Assembly: GCA_036346225.1 (NCBI GenBank)
Contig: JARFIW010001177.1
Coordinates: forward strand, 342,501-406,500
DNA from: Platerodrilus igneus
Taxonomy: Eukaryota > Arthropoda > Insecta > Coleoptera > Lycidae
Length of the DNA stretch: 64,000 nucleotides
Reading direction: 5' to 3'
Each line of letters begins with the position of its first letter. The stretch's first letter is position 1. Made by a program: the position numbers and the translations under genes. This document shows, piece after piece, positions 33,484 through 44,762 of the stretch. Under the pieces are notes generated by a model that was not told the DNA's origin, ran no database searches, and was given only the letters and a program-made list of their open reading frames with translations.

Positions 33484-34510
33484 AAATTTACCGAACTTTG
33501 CTCTGAGAATATATTAAATAAACGCGTTGAAAAATTTAGATGAGTCAAGACGTAATGACATAGTTGCATCACAAAATAATTAATTGCCTGAATTAAAAAC
33601 ATATGTAAATCGATCGATTTGAAGAGTATTCAGTTTTATAGATTGATTAATCATCAACCGCTTTGAATATCTTAACGTCAGGTAAAAGTAATTTTCTTGG
33701 AAATACGAGTGCTGATTTAACATATAGCTCATTTTGTAATTTAGTATTTTGTAGTTTATTATAGACAGATGTCATCGTATCGTATGGAATGCAGTCATTT
33801 TTGCAATTTGAGGAGAGCCAAACGGTACATTATTATAAATAGCACAGTACAATAAATAATTTTCATAAGAAATCGATTTTATGAATAAACTATATTACAA
33901 AACCTGTATTTAAACTAACAGCCTGTTCTATTTGAAACCGCATTATTGAAGAAACAACTTATTTCCCAAATTAAACTGTATTTGTTTTTTCAAGAACTGT
34001 ATTACGTATTATGTATGCCTGGAATTTAATAGTAATGTGATATAAAATTTTAATAATAAATTTTGTATCCAAACTAAACATTCTTATCGTTATTGAATTA
34101 ATAATTATTTTATAAAATAAGCTATATACCAAACCTAGAAAAATTTATGAGCTATAATATTTATGGCGTCACGCGCATTCATGCAGGCATAAACACGTTT
34201 CAGAAGGTCGTTGATCGCCCGATCGTGCTTCCGGGAATTTTTTATCTTTAACGGAACGACAATTATTTTTGAAAATTCATAAATCGATTCAATGTATAGA
34301 TTTTTACGCTATTATAATTGTTATACAAATTTCATGTTTGGATTTAAATTACAGTTTAAGGTTTAAAGAACATCACACAAAAACCCGTTTTTAATATAAT
34401 AAAACTTAAGGAAGAGCTATAAAGTTTACATATGGTTAAAATACAAGTATTCTGCTATGATAAACTAAGAATCCTATCTGTTTAACTTTATTAGTGTTTG
34501 GGCTTGCAAA
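33484..34510. other. Non-coding internal region of the Polinton-like element
   Basis: 1 kb of AT-rich sequence between the left TIR and the promoter repeats, with no coding frame that I can support. A complete Polinton would carry other genes here. Confidence 0.5.
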
Positions 34511-34910
34511 TTACATTGGAATCCTGGGGCGATGTTATATTAGATGCCTGTGAGCATGCGCTCTAATTTGCCTGTTTACGATCATCTGGCTATAAATATA
34601 AGGGGTCTCAACCCATTTTCCTCAGTTGTGTTTCTTCTACGATAGCGAAACCTCGTGGTTTACTTGTTTTAAACTGAGTAACAAACATCGTTTTATTGTG
34701 CAAAGTACATTGAAATCCTGTGACAATGTTATATTGATTGCCTGTGAGCACGCACTTTAATTTAAGTGTTTACGATCATCTTGCTATTTATAACAAGTCT
34801 CAGCCCATTTTCCTCAGTAGTGTTTCTTTTACAACTGTAAAACATTGCGGTTTACGAGTTTTAAACTGAGTAATAAACATCGTTTTATTGTGCAGATTAC
34901 AATGGAATCC
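34511..34910 (+). promoter_or_regulatory. Two ~193-bp promoter/leader repeats upstream of the PolB gene
   Basis: Unit 1 has TATAAATATA (34591) and TTCCTCAGTTG with predicted +1 A at 34624. Unit 2 has TATTTATAA (34785) and TCCTCAGTAG with +1 near 34816, 192 bp later. Each unit runs through TTTTAAACTGAGTAAcAAACATCG-type sequence to GTGCAxA and an ACATTGGAATCC box. In the last copy this box becomes ACAATGGAATCC and supplies the start codon. So promoter, leader and start region were duplicated as one block. Confidence 0.6.
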
Positions 34911-37900
34911 GTCAAAGTATTCGTCTGCGATGTGTGCCAGAAAAACTTCTCGATCCAGAGCAACCTTAACCGACACAAAAAGGAGGTCCAGAATATCGTT
35001 AGACCACCACGTCGGGTTAGAGCCCCAGCTCCACCGACTGGATTACCAGCGCCAACACCATTTGTGTGGGACATTTGTGGTATGGGGTTTGGGCGTTGAA
35101 CTAATTTAACCCGGCATCAGCACGCCCTCCACGGAGATACTATATCTTCTACATCAATGTCAGCCAAACGTGGAGTACCACCACCACGCGCTGCACCCGC
35201 CCCAAAACGCCAGCGGCAGGACCTACAATATTGTGACGATTGCAACATGGACGTTCCTTAACGTCAGTTCCCTGGACATTAACGCAGTGCCGCGCATAAG
35301 ACCGAATCCGGAAGCTCTAAACAAGAAGCGATACAACTGTTATTGTCTGCCTTTCGGTCCCAGATTGCAACCTACCGCATCAATAATCTGTCGGGTTGTA
35401 GAGACATTGGAGACTTTTTACTTGAACGAAAGCAGTATTTTGTAAAGTTGATCCGGGACACCTTACAGGCTCACACGACCATTAAAATTAATGTAGAAGT
35501 GCTTGGTATGTACACAAAGATGGACCTGGGTGATACCAAAGCAACAAAATCTTTCAACAGCAGGAATCAAATTATAACCCGATCGAGCGACTTGAACAAA
35601 GTGTATACGGCGTTTTCTCGGGAGATGCTCGATAAATCCCAAGAATTTGAACATCACCAATCCGGTTGGGCCTTACTACGTGACCTGCATTTAGAACTAA
35701 ACATCAACAAATACCAGCCATTTAGGGGATCCTCCTACATTACACTTCCATGCTGGATACAATCTAAAAAAACGGCGGTGAATGTGAAAAACCGAGACGC
35801 AGCCTGTTTTGCCTGCTCTATTGTAGCAGCGCTGTGTCCTGCCAAGCATAACCCCCAACGTCTTAGCAAGTACCCTCATTACTCGACTTGCTTAAATATG
35901 GGCGGTATAGAGTTCCCTATGACCTTTGACAAAATTGCCAAGTTCGAGGCTTTGAACGACTTGAGTACCAACGTATTCGGAGTGAAAGGAAGGTCTATTG
36001 TTGGTCCTCTACATTTTACTAAACGCAGGAGAGTCCGGCACGTTAACTTGCTCTACATCCAGGATGAAGAAAAAGATCACTTTTGTTGGATCAAGGATTT
36101 GAGACGTCTGGTTGGTAAACAGTTATCAAAAGATTGCTTACATAAATGGATCTGCGATTTTAATCTTTTTTCCGACTGAGACTGCCTTGACCAGGCATAC
36201 TGAGCGGGACTGTAACCATGTCGTAACCCAAATGCCCGCCGTCCTCAACAACGTTTTGAAATTTTCGAGCATCCAAAAACAAATGCAGGTCCCATTTGTT
36301 ATTTATGCCGACTTTGAGTCGCTCCTACAGCCGTACAGTTTTGCAACGCCTGACACCTCCACGTCATCTACAACACCGCTCCAACTGCATACTTATAGCT
36401 GGGCATATTACATCAAATGCAGCTACAATGACTCCCTCAATAAATTTGAGATCTACCGGGGCGCAGGCGCAGCACGTGAATTTGTCACCAAACTTAGAGA
36501 GGAAGCTAGACGTCTGGGCAAGATATTGACGACGAATGTGCCCATGATCCCTTTGGATGCCCAGAATGAACTTACGTTCCACATGACCGAAGACTGTGGG
36601 ATATGCAAGAAACCGCTTGGAACAGACCGTGTGCGGGATCACAACCACATGAATGGGGCGTACCGCTTCCCTGTACACTCCAAGTGTAACATCCTCTATC
36701 GGGTTCCGCAGTTTATTCCAGTGGTGCTTCACAACCTTAGTGGATACGATGCATCATCATGTAAGAACTGGGGTATTATAACGAAAAGATTGGCATTATA
36801 CCGAACTATAAGGAGCGGTTTATCTCGTTTTCGAAAACTGTGCGGCTATACGATACAGAAGTGGTCTTGGACAATGAAGAAAAAACTGCCGATAAGTCCT
36901 GTGTCCAACTTTGGTTTATCGACTCTCTCCGATTTATGGCATCCGGGTTGGATGCACTGGTGAAAAATTTAGCCCAGGACCAGTTTGTAGAGGTCAGACG
37001 TCACTTCCCCGAGGACTCCAAGTTCCAACTGGTTACCAAGAAAGGCGTGTTTCCATACACTTACATACAAAGTATGGAAGTATTGGAGGAAACAGCCCTA
37101 CCACCACAGAACGCCTTCTACAATGACCTTGCCTCTACATGCATTACCACCGACGAATACGAGAGGGCTCAGAAGGTATGGCGCGACTTTGGTCTCAACA
37201 CGCTCGGGGAATATAGCGACCTCTATTTGAAGACAGATGTACTGTTGTTGGCAGACGTCTTCGAGAACTTTCGCCGGGTGTGCATGTCAACTTATGACCT
37301 TGATCCGTGCCAGTATGTGACAGCGCCCTCATTAACCTGGGACGCCATGTTAAAATACACCGGCGTGAAACTGGAGCTCCTCACGGATATTGACATGTAC
37401 CATTTTATAAAGTCTGGGATCAGAGGGGGTCGGACCCAGTGTAGTGGACGCTACGTTGCTGCCAATAACAAGTACATGGAAGAATACGATCCTGCGGCTC
37501 TGTCTAAATATTTGGCCTAGTACGATGCCAATAACTTGTATGGATGGGCCATGAGCCAGGCTATCCCTCTTGGAGGATTTCAATGGCTGTCCTCTACCGA
37601 TGCAGCCGGTCTCCAGACCACTATCTTAAATATTCCCAAAAACTCTGCGAAATGATTCATTTTGGAGGTCGACTTAGAGTACCCTCCACATTTACACGAT
37701 CTCCACAACGACCTGCCATTCTGCCCGGAAATGAAGACGCCGCCTTATATCTCATCTAAGACTCCGAAGCTCCTCGCTACCTTAGAAGACAAACGTCGCT
37801 ACATTATCCACTACAGGAATCTACAGCAGTGTGTGCGGAACGGATTAGTGTTGACCACCATCCACCGGGTTCTCGAGTTCGACCAGTCTCCATGGTTGAA

Positions 37901-38640
37901 ACCTTATATCGAATAGAACACAGACCTTCGCATTCGTGCTACCAACGCTTTTGAGAAAGACTTTTTCAAACTCGTGAACAATGCCATCTTTGGTAAAACC
38001 ATGGAAAATATAGACAAGCGCGTCGACGTTGAGCTCGTGACTCGGTGGGAGTGTGACCGGAAGACCTTGTGCGCGAGTACACTGATTGCCCGCCCGAACT
38101 TTAATTGTAATCTGGTACTAGGCGAAAATTTAGCACTCATACAGATGGACCGCGTTAGAGTCACCTATAACAAGCCTATATATGCAGGCTTTTCGAATTT
38201 AGATCTATCAAAAACCTTGATTTACGACTTTCACTATGAGAAACTTATGCCTCTGTATGGGTCTAAGCTTTCGCTTTTGTATACAGATACCGATTTGCTC
38301 GTGTAGAGTGTCGAAACAGAAGATTTGTACAGTGATATTCATGCCCGCCTGGACCTATTCGACACCAGTGACTACCACCCAGACAATATAAGATCCCACT
38401 TGTAAATAAGAAAGTGCCCGGAAAGTTCAAGCACGAGTTTGGTGGTGAGTTAGTTTTAGAGTTTGTGGGTACTCGCGCCAAGAGTTACTGTATAGTTAGC
38501 GAAAGGAATGTAATAAAACAGATTAAAGATGTTAAGCGTAGTGTTGTGCAGGGTACATTGGTATGTTATGTGATTTTGAGTAGATTTTTAATAACCCCAG
38601 GACATATGTTAACTCGATTTAAAATTTTTTTAAAAATTTT
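34902..38640 (+). pseudogene. polB: Zinc-finger protein-primed-type DNA polymerase B (Polinton-like)
   Basis: Start ATG 34902 follows the leader repeat. N-terminal C2H2-like fingers: CDVCQKNFSIQSNLNRH (last His lost), a second with its first Cys changed to Trp, and a third near 35235. Then a conserved segment with GWALLRDLHLELNINKY and RGSSYITLP, a C2H-type ALTRHTERDC, Exo I VIYADFESLL, DHNH, Exo II LHNLSGYDA, Exo III YLKTDVLLLADVFENFR, motif A YDANNLYGWAMSQ, motif B NNAIFGKTMEN and motif C YTDTD. In-frame stops occur at 35097, 35259, 35280, 37518, 37653, 37914 and ~38304; frames shift near 36165, 36760 and 38400. The family replicates the element from a protein primer. The C-terminus runs into the right TIR. 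Confidence 0.85.
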
Positions 38641-39874
38641 CTAGTCCGCAAAATGCCGAATGGGGCACCCACAAAGCTGATAAACATAATGAATCACATG
38701 AGTAATAGGATTGTTAAAAATTTTTTCTAGATCGCAAAATGCCGAATGGGGCACCCGCAAGGCTAATAAGTGTAATGAAGAATTCAAATAAGTCATGAGG
38801 ATCGTCATAAGGCCCCCCTCAACAACCGCCAACTAGTAGGCAGGGTGGGGGGATCAATCGAGTGAGGATCGAAGTGTGCTAGAAGGAGCAGGGTGGAGGG
38901 ATCGATCAAAGGAAGATCGAAGTGTGCTAGAAGGAAAGGCTAATAAACGTAATGAAGAATTCAAATGAGTAATGAGGATCATTATAAGGCTTCCTTCCCC
39001 TCAACAACCGACAACTATTAGACAGGGAGGAGGGAGTAGGATGGCGGGGGGGCCAAGGGAGAAACGAAGTGCGCCAGAAACGTCATGGATATCTTCAAAA
39101 TTTACAATGCACGACCCCCCTCAACAACCGCCAACTATGCGTGCACCACACCCGGAAGTCGGCAAACATCAAAGGACCACGCCCCCCGAAAGAATTTCCC
39201 CACGGTATTGAAATTTTCATAAGTATGTCCCACACGGAAGTCGACTACCCTACCCCAAAATTCTCCAAAAAAATTGGTGTATGACCCGATTCCAAAAAAA
39301 AAATTTGGGATATACCCCACTCAAAAAGTTTGGTTGAATGGCCCACCCTAACCCCCAAATACTACTAGGATCCCCAAAAAAAATTTGGTGTATGGCCTGC
39401 CTCCAAAGAAAAATTTGGGTATACCCCACCCTAAAATTTAGAATTATGGCCCACCCTAACCCCCAAAAATTACTAAGACCCCCAACAAAAAATTGGTGTA
39501 TGGCCCGCCTCCAAAATAATTTGGTGTATACCCCAACCCCAAAATTTGGGAGTATGGCCCACCCTAACCCCCAAAAATTACTAGAAACCCCAAAAAGATT
39601 TGGGAGAATGGCTCACCCTAACCCCCAAAAATTACTAAGACCCCCAAAGAAATTGGTGTATGGCCTGCCTCCAAAAGAATTTGGTGTATACCCACCCCCA
39701 AAATTTGGGAGTATGGCCCACCCTAACCCCCAAAAAATAGTAGGACCCTCAAAAAAATTTGGGAGTATGGCCCACCCGGAAGCGGCGAACATCAAAGGAC
39801 CACGCCCTTTAAAAGAGTGGGGGGATCAATCGGAGAGGATCGAAGTGTGCCAGAACATAGGTATTTACACTACT
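38637..39874 (-). repeat. Right terminal inverted repeat of the Polinton-like element
   Basis: Inverse of the left TIR without the RTE, ending ...GGTATTTACACTACT before the ACCTTG duplication. It has two copies of the ~86-bp unit (near 38650 and 38740), the GATCAATCGAGTGAGGATCG blocks and the C-rich tandem array (39300-39780). Because it is uninterrupted, it shows the pre-insertion state of the left arm. Confidence 0.88.
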
Positions 39875-39880
39875 ACCTTG

Positions 39881-40087
39881 AACAACAGTTTGTTGATGAT
39901 CTTGCAATTTATTAATGCAGCTGGGACAGTTCCACGATTTTAAAGTATTTGCCCTTTTCACATTATCAAAAGAAGTACCAGTCACATGTTGGCAAGCTGG
40001 ATGGTATATGTCTTTACATGAGAGGCATATCAACGAATCCTCATGCCTGGTGCACTTTTGATTACACAATTTGCAAATTAAATGCAT
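39881..40087 (-). pseudogene. LINE ORF1 N-terminus with PHD finger
   Basis: Minus strand. The ATG at 40085-40087 opens MHLICKLCNQKC; CX2C, CLSC, HPAC and WNCPSC give a C4HC3 PHD-type zinc finger over the first ~60 residues, followed by a Gln-rich linker. The frame runs into the Polinton-like element at the ACCTTG duplication and continues, in frame, at 30357 once the insert is removed. PHD fingers at the start of LINE ORF1 proteins occur in CR1/Jockey-group elements; a chromatin-binding role is only inferred. Confidence 0.8.
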
Positions 40088-40231
40088 TCTTCGGATGTTA
40101 ATTCAAGAGCTGTATTAAACACGTCTGAACCGTACGACACTCAACCGGTTATAACCATGAATTTTCGGAAATTTCTATTTTTTCCCGTTTTTATATTTTA
40201 GTGGGCTTTACTTGTAGTATTTGGGTTTCAA

Positions 40232-40259
40232 TGACCTCTAGTGACCCCTCATCACGTCG

Positions 40260-40260
<1 letters not shown>
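40232..40260 (-). repeat. Family E terminus, inverted
   Basis: CCTCTAGTGACCCCTCATCA is the reverse complement of the outer end of family E at 42085 (GTGATAAGGGGTTACTAGAGG) with two changes, and abuts a (TA)n tract in the same way. Confidence 0.55.
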
Positions 40261-40298
<38 letters not shown>

Positions 40299-40302
40299 TA
40301 TA
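40261..40302. repeat. (TA)n tract
   Basis: TA microsatellite with one G, between an inverted family-E end and family-D copy 1. Confidence 0.9.
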
Positions 40303-42010
40303 GCTGTGATAAGGGGTTGCTTAGGTGTGTATTGTATAGCAAGGGTAGTGTAGTAACCATAAATTGCGATAGGAAGCAGAGAACTGCATTTATTTAGCAG
40401 AAAATTAAGTAATTTGGATATTATGTAAATAGTAAGTATTCAACACCCTGTATATAGATCATAGTTAGCTTTAAACAATGCGAATAAGCATATCTTACAA
40501 CAATAGTACTAGTATTTAGCAGGAAAATAGGTAATTCATACATTAGGTAACTAACAAGTATTCAACACTCGGAATATAGATCTTTATTAATATTAAGTAA
40601 TGCAAAGTAAGAATATCTTTCAGTAAAAGTACGCTTATTCAGGAGAAAATCATAGTAAATGTAATTAAACACGCGTTAAGAAGTGTTTTAATTAGTTATA
40701 ATATAATACGAAGGTAAGAGATAAAACCCAACAAAGCTTTACGCAATTACGCAGAAATAATAAACATTTTGATAGGAAAACGCAGTTTCAAAAATAAAAA
40801 TAAACGAAAGTGGAATTGAAGTTACATCATGTATTTTTGTATAATATGGAAAAGACGATTTCTAAACAAAACAACGTATGGTCAAAATAGCGAATAATAA
40901 GGTATCAAATAAACACCTTACACGGGAAACCGATATATTACATCAGAAATCACTTCAAGATGCAGGAAATACAGAGACCTTATTGGTTAAGATATCTACG
41001 AGACTTGTTGAAAACCCAGCGCACATGCAAGGGGGAAAAGTCTATACTTAACAGCGAGCAATGATAAGAGAGGTCAGTTTTAAACTCAAGCAGGACGAAG
41101 CTGCTTTACTGTGATTCAAAACAGTCACGCGTAATTTTAAATATTTAATAAAATATATCAAGTGATAACAGTGCTACAATTATGAAGTGTTTCTTTGCCG
41201 TTTAACGTGAGTAGAACTTGGGGTAATTTATTTAAACTAATAATACAATAATAGGGCTTTGAATGTGATGACAATAATCCTAATCTTAATTGGTGGATAA
41301 TAATTCCTAATGTGGTATAATCCTAGTTGGTTGATAATAATTCCGAATGTGGATAGATATAATAATCCTAATGAGTTGATGATAATTCTAATTGATGGTA
41401 TAATACTTTAAATGTGTGAATAGATATAATAATCCGATATTTTAAATGGATTAATATAATATTTCAAATCAGCGTCGACGATTTTGGTACAATTCTGGTA
41501 CAATTTTGAGTTGCGAGAATCAATAAAGAAACACGAAGTAATTTATGGAAAACGACAGGTTCAACTAAACAGAGCAGTGATAGACAAATGAAGACAAAAT
41601 AGGACTGTAGATCAACAACCTGAACAACCTGTAACAGGTCAGATCTAATTAGTTTTAAGATATCTTTTTCAATTAAATTTCAATCCTGAATTTATTCGAT
41701 TGATATAAAAAGTGTAATGAACAAACATTGCATACGTTAAAAGTACGTAGTATAATAAAGGGATCTAGAACGTTCGTGGTTTCTTTGGTAAAAAGGATAG
41801 TTTTTGGTGACTTTAGATAGATTTCAAAGCATATAAATTTTGGGGTAAATAATACTTATGATATTGATTGATTGAGGAGTGTATTTTAATATTTTCCAAT
41901 CCTGTAAATATTTCTTTTCATTATATGAAAGTAATTGACTTCCTTTTATAATTCAAACAAATAGGTAATCATAAAGGGGCGGAGAAGAAAAAAATTGATC
42001 ATCGTAACGT

Positions 42011-42012
<2 letters not shown>
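40303..42012 (+). repeat. Family D non-coding repeat, copy 1
   Basis: Begins GCTGTGATAAGGGGTTG and ends GATCATCGTAACGTTG, flush with TA tracts. It matches D2 (42799-44597) throughout. Internal ~120-130-bp sub-repeats (TTTAGCAGAAAAT...CACCCTGTATATAGA-type) occur three times in the first 350 bp. A ~20-30-bp minisatellite (AATAATTCC/ATATAATAATCC) lies near 41250-41480. No coding frame. The first bases resemble family A (GCTGTGATA), suggesting related termini. Confidence 0.72.

Positions 42013-42084
<72 letters not shown>
42013..42084. repeat. (TA)n tract with CA interruption
   Basis: About 72 bp of TA with an internal CACACACATACA segment, between D1 and E. Confidence 0.9.
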
Positions 42085-42085
<1 letters not shown>

Positions 42086-42548
42086 TGACGTGATAAGGGG
42101 TTACTAGAGGTCAAGCATACACGGTTTTTACCAATTGAGTGGAAGGTGGGCCATTTAGGTCTTTAAGCGTACTTGTTAGTTAATGCATAATTAAAATGAT
42201 TTGTTTTTGCCACATAAGCTTGTTGAGTTTAGTTAGGGACAAGTTTCTACAAAAGTAACTATTACACAATTGTAATCATTGACAGTCAGGTGTATTGCTT
42301 TGAATAGTTGACTACAAAATATAGTAAAATTTAACATAACATCAATTCAAAATGTTGTAAACCAAGAGAAAGGGGATTTACTTATAGAGTATGAAAAATT
42401 AAAATCTTGAATACTCAAAACAAAGTAATTTAAAATATTAGCTAATTCATATTATCTTCTTATGATCACGAGTAAATTTAATAGCTATGCTTTAGATTGA
42501 GCTTTCTAGATTGATATTTTAGAATTTACTTCAGTAGCAGTCGGCACT

Positions 42549-42550
<2 letters not shown>
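42085..42550 (+). repeat. Family E non-coding repeat
   Basis: 466 bp bounded by TA tracts, beginning TTGACGTGATAAGGGGTTAC and ending CAGTCGGCACTGG. Only the first ~28 bp recur (40232-40260). No coding frame and no clear inverted termini. Confidence 0.55.

Positions 42551-42590
<40 letters not shown>
42551..42590. repeat. (TA)n tract
   Basis: 40 bp of TA between E and the small MITE. Confidence 0.9.
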
Positions 42591-42594
<4 letters not shown>

Positions 42595-42736
42595 AAGATG
42601 TATCTGTAAACAAACTCTTATGAAAATAATAAGAGCTATTGACAAATACAAATCGGGCTGGTAGCTATATAGTCATTAATAAAACATTAGCTATATTACT
42701 TCATAGGGGAGGTTTGTTTACAGATACATCTTACTT
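42591..42736 (+). mobile_element. 146-bp MITE with perfect 25-bp inverted ends
   Basis: The first 25 bp (AAGTAAGATGTATCTGTAAA...) are exactly repeated in inverse at 42712-42736, and TA flanks both sides, the signature of a Tc1/mariner-type MITE. There is no coding capacity. The perfect arms suggest recent mobility. No autonomous partner with these ends is in the window. Confidence 0.82.
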
Positions 42737-42778
42737 TATATACTATTTCCTATTGCGGACTGTAAATAACTTGTCTTT

Positions 42779-42798
42779 ATATATATATTATATATATA
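42779..42798. repeat. (TA)n tract
   Basis: Short imperfect TA tract immediately before family-D copy 2. Confidence 0.8.
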
Positions 42799-44597
42799 TT
42801 GCTGTGATAAGGGGTTGTTTAGGGGTGTATTGAGTAGCAAGGGTCGTGTAGAAACGATAAATTGAAATAGATATAAAAAAACTGCATTTATTTAGCAGAA
42901 AATTAGGTAATTCGTACATTATGTAAATAGCAAGCATTTAACACCCTGTATATAGACCATAATTAACTTTAAACGATGCAAGGAAGCATATCTTACAACA
43001 ATAGAACGCGTATTTAGCAGAAAAATAGGTAATTAACACATTATGTAAATAGCAAGTATTTAACACTCTGTATATAGACCGTTATTAATTTTAAGTAATG
43101 CCAGTAAGAATATCTTTCAACAATAGAACGCGTATTCAGAAGAAATAATAGTACAGGTAATTAAACACGCGTTGAGAAGTGTTCTAATTAGTTATAAAAC
43201 AAATACGAAGATAAGAATTAAAACCTAACAAAGTTTTATGCAATTACGCGGAGACAAGAAACGTTTTGATAAGAAAACGCAGTTTCCAAAGACGCATAAA
43301 AATACATAAACGAAAACAGCATTGAAGTTACATCATGGATTTTGTACAATTATTGAAAAGGCGATATCTACACAAAACAACGTATGGTCAAGATAACGAA
43401 TAATAAGATATCAAATAAACACCACTACACGGAATACCGAAGAAATTACATCAGAAACAACTTCAAAATGCAGGACCTGGTTGGTTAAGATATCTGCAAG
43501 ACTGCTTGAAAACCTAGGCCACATGTAAGTGGGATGAGCTTATATAACACAGAGCAATGATAAGACGGGCCAGTTTACAACTCATGCTGGACAAAGCTGC
43601 GTCACTGTTAATCAGAAAGTCACGTGTAATTTAAATAGAATATCAAGTTTATGTTACAGTGAATACATAAAGCAGAATATTCAGTGTATGTTACAGTGAT
43701 AAAAGTGCAACGATTACGAAGACTTTTTGCCGTTTAACGTGAGTAGAATTTGGGGTAATTTATTTAAACTGAATATTTATAATAATAAGGCTTCGAATGC
43801 GTTGATGATGATAATTCAAATGTGTGGTGTATTTCTGGATACTTCAAGTTGCAATATTTCAAATTTGGGTCGATATAACATTTCAAATTGGTGGTGTATT
43901 TCTGAATATTTCAAGTTGCAATAATTCAAGTTGCGTCGATAATAATATTTCAAGTAAGTGTCGACAGGAATAATTCAAATCTGGGCCAATATAATATTTC
44001 AAATCAGCGTCGACAATTATGTTTTGGTACAATACTGGTACAATTTTGAGTTGCGAGATTCAAGGCATATAAATAAAGAAGCACGAAGTAATTTATGGAA
44101 AACGAGGGGTAACTGTACTCTATTATTGGTTTAACTAAGCAGAGCAGTAATAGATGAATGAGGACAACAAAAGGGTTGTTGATCCACAACCCGAACAAAC
44201 ATATCGCAGGTCAAATCTATTTAATTTTAAGATATTTTTCTATTTAAATTTCAATACTGAATTTATTCAATTTATATAAAACGTGTAATGAAGTCAACGA
44301 CAAACATTGCATACGTTAAACTTACGTAATATATTATAAAGGGGTCTAGAACGTTTTAGGTTTCTTTGGTAAAAAGGTAGTTTTTAATGACTTTAGGTTG
44401 AATTCGAAGTATATAAATTTTGGGGTAAATGATACATATGATATTGATTGATTGAAGGTTGTATTTTAGTATTTTTCAAAAAATGTAAATAATAATTCTT
44501 TTCATTATATGGAATTAATTGACTTCGCTTTATCAATTCAAACAAATAGGTAATCATAAAGGGATGGAGAAGAGAAAAATTGATCATCGTAACGTTG
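42799..44597 (+). repeat. Family D non-coding repeat, copy 2
   Basis: Begins TTGCTGTGATAAGGGGTTG and ends GATCATCGTAACGTTG like D1, in direct orientation. The three TTTAGCAGAAAA sub-repeats are at about 42890, 43015 and 43135. The minisatellite near 43790-44030 has diverged to TCAAGTTGCAATAATTCAA-type units. Unlike D1, its 3' end is not followed by TA but by ~115 bp of unrelated sequence. Confidence 0.72.
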
Positions 44598-44712
44598 TGC
44601 ACTCTGTGTAGATTAAAAAGGGCTAGCCGTGGCATAATAATAAAAAAAATTAGTAAAATTTAAAGTGAGAACACAGAGCTGTGGCGATAAGTAAAAACGT
44701 CATTACACCGAG

Positions 44713-44714
<2 letters not shown>

Positions 44715-44759
<45 letters not shown>
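44715..44759. repeat. (TA)n tract
   Basis: 45 bp of TA ending in the TA target of the foldback element. Confidence 0.9.

Positions 44760-44762
<3 letters not shown>

Larger units (their letters stand above)
30358..39874 (+). mobile_element. Polinton/Maverick-like DNA transposon, PolB-only, with long repeat-built TIRs
   Basis: Seen: inverted ends beginning AGTAGTGTAAATACC, a 6-bp duplication ACCTTG, TIRs of ~1.24 kb (right) and ~1.33 kb (left, after removing an inserted RTE), and one decayed PolB gene on the plus strand. Known: Polintons have 6-bp target duplications, 5'-AG ends, TIRs of hundreds of bp and a protein-primed PolB. Missing are the integrase, ATPase, protease and capsid genes of a complete Polinton. 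Without the RTE the unit is ~7.7 kb. It may be an internally deleted derivative or a distinct PolB-only lineage. It sits within ORF1 of the minus-strand LINE. Confidence 0.85.
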
